Shown piece by piece: positions 50,118 to 58,150 of a stretch of DNA of 64,000 nt. The translations under genes and the position numbers were made by a program. How positions within the stretch are numbered: the first letter of the stretch is position 1; each line of letters opens with the position of its first letter. The DNA comes from Candidatus Roseilinea sp. (lineage in GTDB: Bacteria > Chloroflexota > Anaerolineae > J036 > Brachytrichaceae), in NCBI GenBank assembly GCA_026003755.1, contig BPHV01000001.1:1152393-1216392 (forward strand), in the 5' to 3' direction. The notes under the pieces are model-generated. The model saw nothing but the letters and a program-made list of their open reading frames with translations, made no database searches and was not told the origin of the DNA.

Positions 50118-51080
50118 ATGCAGCAGATCCAACATCACCGGGTGGAACGTGCAGCACAGCAATCACAAGCCCATCGCGAGGAGCTTGTAGAACGCATTGC
50201 GGGGGCAATTCGTGAGGACGGGTCCGTTCAGCCGTTGCCGGGGTTACACATGTTTCGCCTTTCGGCGACCCGCGGGTTGGTCCACGGCATAAACAGGCCG
50301 GCGTTCTGCATCATCGCGCAAGGCAGCAAAGAGCTATTCGTAGGCGATCGCCATTACCGCTACGATCCGTATCACTATTTGCTCGTCACGGTCGAGCTGC
50401 CAGGTGTCAGCCGCGTGCTGGAAGCGTCGCCGGCGCGGCCTTATCTCAGCTTGAGTTTATCGCTCTCACCCGCGCTGGTCAGCTCGGTGATGGCCGACAG
50501 CGGCATCATGAGTGCTGCGGAGTTTACCGACACCGGCGCAGTTGACGTGAGCCCGTTGGAGGGCGAGCTATTGGATGCAGTAGTACGTCTCGTCCGGCTG
50601 ATAGACGCCCCTGCAGCCGAAGTGCAGGTGCTGATGCCACTGATCACCCGAGAAATCGTCTACCGCCTCCTCGTAGGCGACCAAGGCGCGCGCCTGCAGT
50701 ATCTGGCGGTCATCGGAGGTTACACGCCGCACATTGCGCGCGCGATCGAGCGCATTCGTTGCCACTTCGATCAGCCGCTGCGCATCGAGCACCTGGCCCG
50801 CGAGGTGGGCATGAGCGTCTCCGGCTTTCACCACTACTTCAAGACCGTCACCGGCATGACGCCGCTTCAATTCCAAAAACAGTTGCGCCTACAAGAGGCG
50901 CGACGGTTGATGATCGAAGAGCACCTTCCTGCTGCCGGCGCTGCCTATCGCGTGGGCTACCGCGATGCGTCTCACTTCCATCGGGAATACAAGCGGCTGT
51001 TCGGCGCGTCGCCCTCGCGCGACATCCGACGGCTCAGCGACGCGCTCGTCCAGCCAGGGACGAGTGGGCCGGCGCGATAA
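50118..51080 (+). CDS. AraC family transcriptional regulator with AraC_N domain
   Basis: A 320-residue regulator. The N-terminal AraC_N effector domain (about 25-190) includes PLPGLHMFRLS, FCIIAQGSKELFVGDRHYRYDPYHYLLVTVELP. The C-terminal pair of helix-turn-helices reads RIEHLAREVGMSVSGFHHYFKTVTGMTPLQFQKQ and AAYRVGYRDASHFHREYKRLFG. This architecture is that of YqhC, which activates aldehyde reductases (yqhD, dkgA) in E. coli in response to reactive aldehydes. Its divergent position next to a DkgA-like gene supports the same role here. Confidence 0.92.
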   Translation: MQQIQHHRVERAAQQSQAHREELVERIAGAIREDGSVQPLPGLHMFRLSATRGLVHGINRPAFCIIAQGSKELFVGDRHYRYDPYHYLLVTVELPGVSRVLEASPARPYLSLSLSLSPALVSSVMADSGIMSAAEFTDTGAVDVSPLEGELLDAVVRLVRLIDAPAAEVQVLMPLITREIVYRLLVGDQGARLQYLAVIGGYTPHIARAIERIRCHFDQPLRIEHLAREVGMSVSGFHHYFKTVTGMTPLQFQKQLRLQEARRLMIEEHLPAAGAAYRVGYRDASHFHREYKRLFGASPSRDIRRLSDALVQPGTSGPAR

Positions 51081-51123
51081 ACCAGCACGCCGGAGATGAA
51101 TTTCGCCCATTAAGGAGGCACCC

Positions 51124-52128
51124 TTGACCCGCAAGCGCATCCTCGCCATTGACGGCGGCGGCATCCGCGGCATCATTCCGCTATGCGCGCTGGTGGAGCT
51201 GGAAAGACAGCTCAACCAGCCGGCGCGCGACTTCTTTTCGTTCATGGCCGGCACGTCCACCGGCGCGATCATCGGCGCCGGCCTGGCCCTCGGGCTATCC
51301 GCCGAGCGTTGCCTCCAGCTTTACATCGAGCTGGGCGACCGCGCCTTCCGCCGCAACCCACTGGATTGGATCATCAGCCTCGGCTCGTTCAAATATCGTA
51401 CTGCGCCGCTGGTGAAGCTGCTCAAGGAGTTCCTCGGCAACCCCACCCTGAACGAACTACCGATTGACGTGATGTTCACGGCGACGCGCGTGCGCGACGG
51501 CAAGCCGTTTTTCTTCGTCAAGGACAACCCGGTCAACGAACAGCTCACCGGCAAGTTGCGCCTGGTGGATTGCGTTGCGGCATCCTCCGCCGCGCCGACG
51601 TTCTTCGAACCCTGGCGCGTGCCAGGCATCGGCGCATGTGTGGACGGCGGCATCGGCATCGCCGGCAACCCGTGCTACCAAGCGTGCGTCGAGGCCTTTC
51701 ATTACATGCCGGCGGGCAAATATCCTCTCGCCGAAACGACGGTCGTATCGCTCGGCACGGGCTTCTACAAGGCGCAATACAACCCGTCCAACCTGATCGC
51801 GTGGGTGCAATGGATCATCGGCGAGTTGTTGGACGAGCCGGCGGCGCAGCAAACGCAACTCGTGCAGCGGCACTACGTCACGCAAGGCTTGCACCTGGTG
51901 CGCTTGAACGTGCAGATGCCTCAAGAGATCGGCATGGACGACATCGGCGCCATCCCGCGTCTGGTGGAGATCGGCAAAGCCGCAGCCGCCAAGCTGAACT
52001 GGAACGAACTGCTCACCCCACCCGCCGGTGAGCGGGCAGTCGAACTCGCACCGTCGCAACTGCCGCGCAACATGCCAGCCAAGAACGCACAGGTGGTCAG
52101 GCCGGGGAAGCGCAGGGGTCAGGGGTGA
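51124..52128 (+). CDS. Patatin-like phospholipase
   Basis: A 334-residue patatin-fold lipid acyl hydrolase. The oxyanion motif is GGGIRG (residues 11-16), the nucleophile Ser45 lies in GTSTG, and the catalytic Asp174 in VDGG. It has no signal peptide, so it acts in the cytoplasm or at the inner membrane face. TTG 51124 is supported by AAGGAGG just upstream. The last residues (RPGKRRGQG) are encoded by a G-rich repeat that could form a quadruplex. The CapV-type CBASS effector is similar, but no cyclase gene is nearby. Confidence 0.9.
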   Translation: MTRKRILAIDGGGIRGIIPLCALVELERQLNQPARDFFSFMAGTSTGAIIGAGLALGLSAERCLQLYIELGDRAFRRNPLDWIISLGSFKYRTAPLVKLLKEFLGNPTLNELPIDVMFTATRVRDGKPFFFVKDNPVNEQLTGKLRLVDCVAASSAAPTFFEPWRVPGIGACVDGGIGIAGNPCYQACVEAFHYMPAGKYPLAETTVVSLGTGFYKAQYNPSNLIAWVQWIIGELLDEPAAQQTQLVQRHYVTQGLHLVRLNVQMPQEIGMDDIGAIPRLVEIGKAAAAKLNWNELLTPPAGERAVELAPSQLPRNMPAKNAQVVRPGKRRGQG

Positions 52129-52132
52129 GGGG
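52104..52132 (+). repeat. G-quadruplex motif at the patatin gene end
   Basis: Four runs of four G (52104-52107, 52115-52118, 52122-52125, 52129-52132) separated by loops of 7, 3 and 3 bases. The patatin stop codon lies in the third loop. It meets the classical quadruplex pattern and sits between convergent genes, so it might help end transcription or resist read-through. Confidence 0.7.
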
Positions 52133-52140
52133 TGAGCTTC

Positions 52141-52210
52141 GTGCGTTGCGTCTTTCGTCTCGCGTCTTCCGCGCTGCGTCTCACGTTTTACGTTTTACGT
52201 CTTGCGTTTC
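52141..52210. repeat. Ten-copy degenerate heptanucleotide tandem array
   Basis: Seventy bases made of ten adjoining 7-mers of the consensus (G/A)CGT(C/T)T(T/C). Examples are GCGTCTT (52148), TCGTCTC (52155), GCGTCTC (52176), ACGTTTT (52183 and 52190), ACGTCTT (52197) and GCGTTTC (52204). It resembles the short tandemly repeated heptanucleotide (STRR) elements of cyanobacteria. The array encodes the last residues of the convergent phosphotransferase gene, so it has grown into a coding end. Confidence 0.8.
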
Positions 52211-52790
52211 GCGATAGACATGGACGATGCGCTCGATGGTGGTGTAGGCCGTCAAGATCGCCAGTGCCCAAACCAGGATGACGAGCGACACGGGAAAGAC
52301 CGGCGACAGCAACAATCCGACGACCAGGAGCAGGAAGCGCCCGAACCGGCTGAACAAGCCGACCCGACACTCCAGGCCCAGCCCCTCGGCGCGGGCGCGC
52401 GTGTAGCTCACCATGAACGAGCCGACCAGCGCCGCAAACGTGACGGCCACGGCGAGCGCGTCGCCGCGCACGGCGAAGGAGTAGCCCAAGCCGGCCAGCA
52501 GCGCGCCCTCGGCCAGCCGGTCGAGCGTCGAATCGAAGAACGCGCCGAACTTGGTCTGCTTGCCCAGCTTGCGCGCCACCGCGCCGTCCACGGCATCGAA
52601 CGGCATGCCGATGACGGCCATCGCCACCCCCACCCCAAAACGGCTGGCCAACGGCGATAAGGACGCCGGCGACGACGTTGAGGAGGAAGCCGGCGAACGT
52701 GAGCGCGTTGGGAGAGACGCCGGTGCGCGCCAGCGCATCTACCAGCAGGTCGAGCAGTGGGCTGAGATGCTTGCGCGCCCAGGCTTCCAT
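52181..52790 (-). pseudogene. CDP-alcohol phosphatidyltransferase, frameshifted; probable inositol-phospholipid synthase
   Basis: An integral membrane enzyme in two frames. The N-terminal piece from ATG 52790 (MEAWARKHLSP, TGVSPNALTFAGFLLN) runs to the repeat-rich bases 52626-52640. The second frame continues with the catalytic motif DGAVARKLGKQTKFGAFFD and then STLDR, membrane helices and the C-terminus. Removing one base from the run TTTT (or GGGG) at 52633-52640 joins them as GQPFGVGVAM. It follows the inositol-phosphate synthase gene and probably makes phosphatidylinositol phosphate, as in actinobacteria. A sequencing error is a strong possibility because the rest is well conserved. Confidence 0.85.
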
Positions 52791-52859
52791 GGCAACAATC
52801 GGCAATAAAGGGCCGCAGATCGGCGCGGTGCGCCCATCCGCACCGCGTTTCCAACCCGG

Positions 52860-53975
52860 CTACTCGCCCCGGATGAATGCCTCGACCTTATCGTGCGCCT
52901 CGTCGTCGGTGTACTGCTCCGGTGGCGACTTCATGAAGTAGGACGACGGCCCCAGCAACGCGCCGCCGATGCCGCGGTCGAGCGCAATCTTGGCGCAGCG
53001 CACGGCGTCAATCACCACGCCGGCGCTGTTCGGGCTGTCCCACACCTCCAGCTTGAGTTCGACGTTCAACGGTACATCGCCGAAGGTCGTGCCCTCCATG
53101 CGGATGTAAGCCCATTTGCGGTCGGTGAGCCACGGCACATAGTCGCTCGGGCCCACGTGAATGTTTTCCTCAGGAATCTCGTAGGGAATCTGAGAGGTGA
53201 CGGCGTTGGTCTTGCTGATCTTCTTGCTCTCCAGCCGCTCGCGCTCGAGCATGTTCATGAAATCGGTGTTGCCGCCGAAGTTGAGCTGGTAGGTGCGGTC
53301 AATGCGCACGCCGCGCTCGACGAACAGGCGCGCCAGCATGCGGTGGGTGATCGTCGCGCCGACCTGGCTCTTGATGTCGTCGCCGATGATGGGCAAGTTG
53401 CGCTCGCGGAAGCGACGCTGCCAGTACGGCTCGCGCGCGATGAACACGGGGATGCAGTTCACGAAGGCGCAGCCCGCCTGCAGCACCTGCTCCACATACC
53501 ACTTAGTGGCCTCCTCGCTGCCCACCGGCAGGTAGTTGACGACCACATCGGTTTGCGTGTCCTTCAGAATTTTGACCACGTCGCTGGTCTCGCCGGGCGC
53601 CTTCTTGATCACCTGCGACAGATACTTGCCCAAGCCATCGTGCGTCATGCCCCGGTGCACGCAGCAGCCGGTATAGGGCACGTCGCAGAACTTGTAGGTG
53701 TTGTTGGGCGCCGTGAAGATGGCTTCGCTCAGATCCTTGCCGACCTTGTTGACGTCAATATCGAACGCAGCGGTGAATTCGATATCGCCCACGTGATAAT
53801 CGCCCAGTTGCACGTGCATCAGGCCGGGCACGTTGTCCTCGGACTTGGCGTTGCGATAGTAGTGCACCCCCTGCACCAGCGCACTGGCGCAATTCCCCAC
53901 GCCGATGATCGCGACGCGCACCTTGCGGTTGGCCGCAGCGCGCAGTTCACTCAGTTTGTTCGACTTCTTCGCCAT
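52860..53975 (-). CDS. Inositol-3-phosphate synthase (actinobacterial type)
   Basis: A 371-residue NAD-dependent enzyme converting glucose 6-phosphate to inositol phosphate. The Rossmann motif [53 protein letters not shown] and [12 protein letters not shown] are those of mycobacterial Ino1. The frameshifted phosphotransferase follows on the same strand, giving an inositol-lipid pathway in two steps. A ribosome binding site (AGAGGA) lies 11 bases before the ATG. Transcription probably starts from the palindromic -10 at 54069-54078. Confidence 0.95.
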   Translation of the reverse strand: MAKKSNKLSELRAAANRKVRVAIIGVGNCASALVQGVHYYRNAKSEDNVPGLMHVQLGDYHVGDIEFTAAFDIDVNKVGKDLSEAIFTAPNNTYKFCDVPYTGCCVHRGMTHDGLGKYLSQVIKKAPGETSDVVKILKDTQTDVVVNYLPVGSEEATKWYVEQVLQAGCAFVNCIPVFIAREPYWQRRFRERNLPIIGDDIKSQVGATITHRMLARLFVERGVRIDRTYQLNFGGNTDFMNMLERERLESKKISKTNAVTSQIPYEIPEENIHVGPSDYVPWLTDRKWAYIRMEGTTFGDVPLNVELKLEVWDSPNSAGVVIDAVRCAKIALDRGIGGALLGPSSYFMKSPPEQYTDDEAHDKVEAFIRGE

Positions 53976-54068
53976 TTCTCAACGGTCCTCTTGCATAAGC
54001 TGCGTGCCGGCTTGGCGCCTGACGCATAAGCTCGTCTTGCAGTGCATTTCCTTAAAAATAGGCCGGCT

Positions 54069-54078
54069 GATTATAATC
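54069..54078. promoter_or_regulatory. Palindromic -10 element shared by divergent genes
   Basis: GATTATAATC is a perfect 10-base palindrome that presents TATAAT on both strands (plus 54072-54077; minus 54075-54070). It lies 17 bases before the S1-domain gene ATG and about 94 bases before the inositol-phosphate synthase ATG. It probably drives both genes as a bidirectional promoter. No -35 boxes are recognisable. Confidence 0.6.
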
Positions 54079-54094
54079 ACCTCGTCGAGAAATC

Positions 54095-55129
54095 ATGCCA
54101 TACCGTCCAGAGGATTTAGAACTCGACGAAGGGTACTGGCGCGCATTGCTGGAAGAAGTAGAGAAACTGCCTATCCCACCGACGCAATCGCCATCGCATC
54201 AGCCCATGTCGCAAGCGTCGGCGCATTCCACCCCGGCCGAAGAAATGCCGCGCCTGACCGGTCAACACGCCGGCGTCGCTTCCGAGAGCACACCGGCCTG
54301 GGCCGCGCTACAGGAAGCCATGGCCCAGAGCACGCTGCTGAGCGTAGAAGTGATCGGCTACAACCGCGGCGGCTTGATCGTCCATTATCAGGGGTTACGC
54401 GGGTTCGTGCCCTGCTCTCACCTGAAGGCCATATCGCCCGACATGGATGAGCCGACCCGCCGCGCAGCGCTGGCCGACCATATCGGCCGTCACCTGAACG
54501 TGCGCGTGATCGAACTCGATCCCAAACTCAACCGCGTAGTCTTTTCGACGCGCGCGCGCCCTACAGACGCCGAATCGGCGCCGCCGGAGATTCCACCCAT
54601 CCTGCGCCAGCTCCGCCCAGGCGAAACGCGGCGTGGCGTGGTGACCAACTTGACCCATTTCGGCGCATTCGTGGACCTGGGCGGCTACGAAGGACTGGTG
54701 CACGTCAGCGAACTCTCGTGGAGTCGTGTGAACCATCCGCGCGACCTGCTGCGTATCGGCCAGGAGGTGGACGTTTACGTGATCAGCGTATCGCCGGAAG
54801 AAGGGCGAATCGCGCTCAGCCTAAAGCGGGCGCAGGCGAACCCCTGGGAGACGATCGAGCAGCGCTACCACGTAGGCCAGATCGTTCACGGCACGGTGAC
54901 GAACGTGGTGCCATTCGGCGCCTTCGTCAAAGTCGAGAACGACCTCGAAGGGCTGGTTCACATCAGCGAGATGGCCGAGGGCAACTTCATGCACCCGCGC
55001 AACATCGTGAACGAGGGCGATCGCGTGGTCGCTCGGGTCATCGCCGTGGACAGCCAACAGCGGCGCCTAGCGCTCAGCATGCGCGGCGTGTTTGCCGACC
55101 GCCAGGCTGAGGGTGAAACCGGCAAATGA
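54095..55129 (+). CDS. S1 RNA-binding domain protein (RpsA-like)
   Basis: A 344-residue protein with an N-terminal acidic/Pro-rich segment (to about residue 75) and three S1 domains: LLSVEVIGYNRGGLIVHYQG, RGVVTNLTHFGAFVDLGG and GTVTNVVPFGAFVKVENDLEG. The last two have the strong GAFV-x-HVSE signature. Three repeats are fewer than the six of the E. coli ribosomal S1, but match the shorter S1 homologues of Gram-positive and Chloroflexota-like bacteria. It probably binds mRNA on the 30S subunit. The expected leader is only about 10 bases. Confidence 0.88.
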   Translation: MPYRPEDLELDEGYWRALLEEVEKLPIPPTQSPSHQPMSQASAHSTPAEEMPRLTGQHAGVASESTPAWAALQEAMAQSTLLSVEVIGYNRGGLIVHYQGLRGFVPCSHLKAISPDMDEPTRRAALADHIGRHLNVRVIELDPKLNRVVFSTRARPTDAESAPPEIPPILRQLRPGETRRGVVTNLTHFGAFVDLGGYEGLVHVSELSWSRVNHPRDLLRIGQEVDVYVISVSPEEGRIALSLKRAQANPWETIEQRYHVGQIVHGTVTNVVPFGAFVKVENDLEGLVHISEMAEGNFMHPRNIVNEGDRVVARVIAVDSQQRRLALSMRGVFADRQAEGETGK

Positions 55130-55162
55130 CTTGCCGACGGGCCGACATCGCGCTCACACTCT

Positions 55163-55168
55163 TATAAT
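55163..55168 (+). promoter_or_regulatory. -10 box TATAAT for ftsK
   Basis: Consensus TATAAT, 48 bases before the ftsK ATG at 55217 and 34 bases after the previous stop codon. No -35 match is visible. Confidence 0.5.
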
Positions 55169-55216
55169 CTCTGCCCAAGTCGCGCATGCCAGGCAGGCCG
55201 CTGTGCGACGCCCATC

Positions 55217-58105
55217 ATGTTGCGGCAAAGTTCTTCGATTCCGGCGACGTTGAACGCAGCGTTCACCCGCATCGTCGCACGCAGCCGCTTGTGGCGCGCG
55301 CTGGCCAGCGCGACGCTCAGCCTCCTGGGCGCGATCACACTCCTGACGCTGCTCGGCTTGAACACCGGCGGCCTAATCGCGCGCTGGGCCTCCCTCTTGC
55401 AACACGCGCTCGGCGCGGGCGCCGTTCCGCTGTGCCTGCTCATGATCGGCGCGGGGCTGCTGGCGTTCTCGAACGCCCCCCTGCGCCCCACCCGGCGCAC
55501 CTGGGTGCGCATCATCGCCGGTGAGATCGCGTTCCTCTCCTTTCTGGCGCTCATGCACTCGCTGGCGTTCGGCGCCGACCCTTACCAGCTCGCGCGCGAC
55601 GGCGGCGGAGGCGGCGCAGCCGGCTGGGTGCTGGCCGAATTGCTGTGGCGCGCGCTGGGTGTACAGGCCGGCCAGGGCGCAACGCTCCTGCGGCTGATCG
55701 CGATCTTGATCTGGTCCGCGCTGCTTGCGCTCAGCGCCTTCGTCGCCGCCGCGCCATGGCTACAATCGGCCGCGCGCGTCCAGGCCCGGCCCGTAGCAGA
55801 CGCTTACGCGCCGTCAACAACGACCAAGCGCAACCCGCCCCCCGAGCCGCGCGCCGAAGACGCGTCGCCCTCACAGCCGATTCGCAGCGAGCAGTTGCCG
55901 CTGCCTGATCCGACGGCGCATCGAGCGGAGGACCGGCAAAGCGCCAAGCCCGCGCCCATCAAGTCACAGGCGGTCATCATCAAAGACGGCGAACGCGACG
56001 CCAACGGAACGGCGAAGCTGAAAGCCGCCAAGCCCAAACTGCCGGCGCCGCGGCCGGACGCGCTGCCGCCGCTCACACTGCTGCGCGCCAGCAAGCCAAC
56101 CGGCACAGCGCGCAGCGACGCCGACGCGCGACGACGCGCCGACATCATCGAGACCACCCTCGCCCAGTTTGGCCTGTCGGGCAAGGTCGTGGAAATCCGG
56201 CGCGGCCCGACCGTCACGCAGTTTGGCATCGAGCCGGGCTACGTGGATCGCGGCGCACAGAACCGCGACAAGGCGATGCAGAAGATTCGCGCCGCGGTCG
56301 CCGATGCGCTCCACGACGCAATCGTCGTCGAGCCGAACGTGGATCGCACCATCGCCGTGATCGAACTCCCGGCGGCGCTGGTGGACGCGCGCGAAGCCGG
56401 TTTCAAGGCGCTGCTCAAATCGCTGCTGGGCAACCTCGACCTCAGCGCCCACTACGTCGAGGGCGAGCGGCGTTCCGGCCTGGCCTATTTTGAAATCGGC
56501 GCAGACGCCGAACGCAAGCTCAAGATCAAAGCCGGCCAACTGAGCACACTGCGCCGCGAGCTGGCCGGCCGCCTCATGGAGCGCCTGTTCCACTTCGACA
56601 ACTTCGAGGAATCCGACCTACTGACCGAGCGCTTGAAAATCACCTTTCCCGTCGGCGTGAGCGAGGCCCTCAGCCTGGGAGATGTGCTGCAGGATGCCAT
56701 TGCCAGCCTGGGGTTGGCCGGCAGCGTCATCATCGGCAAGAAGGCATCACAGGCGGTGATCGAGTGGCAAAAACAGGCGCAGAAAGTGCGCGTCGGGGCG
56801 ATTGCCGCGCTGCAGAACGATATTGCGCTCGCGCTGGCCGCGCCGTCCATCCGGATTGAAGCGCCCATCCCCGGCCGTGGGCTGGTCGGCATCGAGGTGC
56901 CCAACAGCGTCATCGGCGAAGTGGACCTGCGCTCGATCATGGAAGGCGAGGCCTTTCGCAAGCTGGCCGAGCAGTCGCCGCTGGCCATTGCGCTGGGCCG
57001 CGATGTCTCGGGCGCCGCGATCGTCGCCGACCTGGGGCGCATGCCCCACCTGCTCATCGCCGGCACCACCGGCAGCGGCAAGAGCGTGTGCATCAGCGCA
57101 ATCACCCTGTGCCTGGCGATGAACAACCGGCCGGAGGATTTGAAGCTGGTGATGATTGACCCGAAGATGGTCGAGTTGTCGCGCTTCGCCGGCCTGCCGC
57201 ATATCATCGGCAAGCCGGAGAGCGACATTGACCGCATCCCGGCTGTGCTGCGCTGGGTCACGCGCGAGATGGACGCGCGCTACAAGAAGTTCGCCGAAAT
57301 CGGTTCGCGCAACTTGCAGGAGTACAACCAGGCGATGGCGCGCCGGCGCGAGGAGCCGCTGCCGCGCATCGTGGTGCTGATTGACGAGCTGGCCGACCTG
57401 ATGCTGCAATCGCCGATCGAGACGGAGAAGACCATCTGCCGGCTGGCCCAAATGGCGCGTGCGACGGGGATCCACCTCGTCGTCGCCACGCAACGCCCCA
57501 GCGTGGACGTCGTCACCGGCCTGATCAAAGCCAACTTCCCGGCGCGCATCTCATTCGCCGTCGCCTCCGCCACCGACTCGCGCGTGATCCTCGACCAGGT
57601 CGGCGCCGAATCGCTGCTCGGCCGGGGCGATATGCTCTTCCTCAATCCCGAGCACGGCAGCCCGATCCGCCTGCAAGGCTGCTTTGTGAGCGAACGCGAG
57701 ATCGAAGCCGTGATCGGCTGGTGGCAGAAGCAGACTGCGCTAGAGCAGCCGGAAGTCGGGAGTCGAGGGGCAGAAGAGGAACATGTCGCGCACCGGAGGC
57801 CGGAGCCGGAGACGCCATGGGAGACGGTGGTCGCCGAGATCGCCGCCGAGCGCTTTCAGCAAATGGGCAGCGCCAAGGGCGGCCGGGGCGGCGAGGATGA
57901 AGACGGCGACGACGACCTGTTGCAGCGCGCCATGGAGATCATCCGCAGCAGCGGCAACGTGAGCACGTCGCTGCTTCAGCGCAAGTTGCGCATCGGCTAC
58001 CCGCGCGCGGCGCGCCTGATGGAAGAACTTCAAGAGATGGGCTACGTCAGCGCCCCCAGCCGACAGGCCGGCAAAGGCCGCGACGTTACATTGCAGGACA
58101 AGTAA
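55217..58105 (+). CDS. ftsK: DNA translocase FtsK/SpoIIIE
   Basis: A 962-residue septal DNA pump for chromosome segregation. The N-terminal region has about four membrane helices (residues 25-190), then a charged Pro/Ala-rich linker. The motor has an alpha domain, a RecA-like beta domain with Walker A AGTTGSGKSV (about 613-622) and Walker B VVLIDELADLM (about 718), and GADMLFLNP-like text as RGDMLFLNPEHG. The C-terminal winged-helix gamma domain (about 895-955; LLQRKLRIGYPRAARLMEELQ) reads orienting DNA sequences. The predicted start is ATG 55217. Confidence 0.95.
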   Translation: MLRQSSSIPATLNAAFTRIVARSRLWRALASATLSLLGAITLLTLLGLNTGGLIARWASLLQHALGAGAVPLCLLMIGAGLLAFSNAPLRPTRRTWVRIIAGEIAFLSFLALMHSLAFGADPYQLARDGGGGGAAGWVLAELLWRALGVQAGQGATLLRLIAILIWSALLALSAFVAAAPWLQSAARVQARPVADAYAPSTTTKRNPPPEPRAEDASPSQPIRSEQLPLPDPTAHRAEDRQSAKPAPIKSQAVIIKDGERDANGTAKLKAAKPKLPAPRPDALPPLTLLRASKPTGTARSDADARRRADIIETTLAQFGLSGKVVEIRRGPTVTQFGIEPGYVDRGAQNRDKAMQKIRAAVADALHDAIVVEPNVDRTIAVIELPAALVDAREAGFKALLKSLLGNLDLSAHYVEGERRSGLAYFEIGADAERKLKIKAGQLSTLRRELAGRLMERLFHFDNFEESDLLTERLKITFPVGVSEALSLGDVLQDAIASLGLAGSVIIGKKASQAVIEWQKQAQKVRVGAIAALQNDIALALAAPSIRIEAPIPGRGLVGIEVPNSVIGEVDLRSIMEGEAFRKLAEQSPLAIALGRDVSGAAIVADLGRMPHLLIAGTTGSGKSVCISAITLCLAMNNRPEDLKLVMIDPKMVELSRFAGLPHIIGKPESDIDRIPAVLRWVTREMDARYKKFAEIGSRNLQEYNQAMARRREEPLPRIVVLIDELADLMLQSPIETEKTICRLAQMARATGIHLVVATQRPSVDVVTGLIKANFPARISFAVASATDSRVILDQVGAESLLGRGDMLFLNPEHGSPIRLQGCFVSEREIEAVIGWWQKQTALEQPEVGSRGAEEEHVAHRRPEPETPWETVVAEIAAERFQQMGSAKGGRGGEDEDGDDDLLQRAMEIIRSSGNVSTSLLQRKLRIGYPRAARLMEELQEMGYVSAPSRQAGKGRDVTLQDK

Positions 58106-58150
58106 ACCGAGGTGGCCTTAGCCAGGCAGTCTTCGGCCATGTCGCCCCCT

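Noticed and set aside
51124-52128. CBASS defence operon around the patatin gene
   Set aside because: No CD-NTase, Cap2/Cap3 or other effector genes are adjacent; one patatin alone is not evidence of defence.
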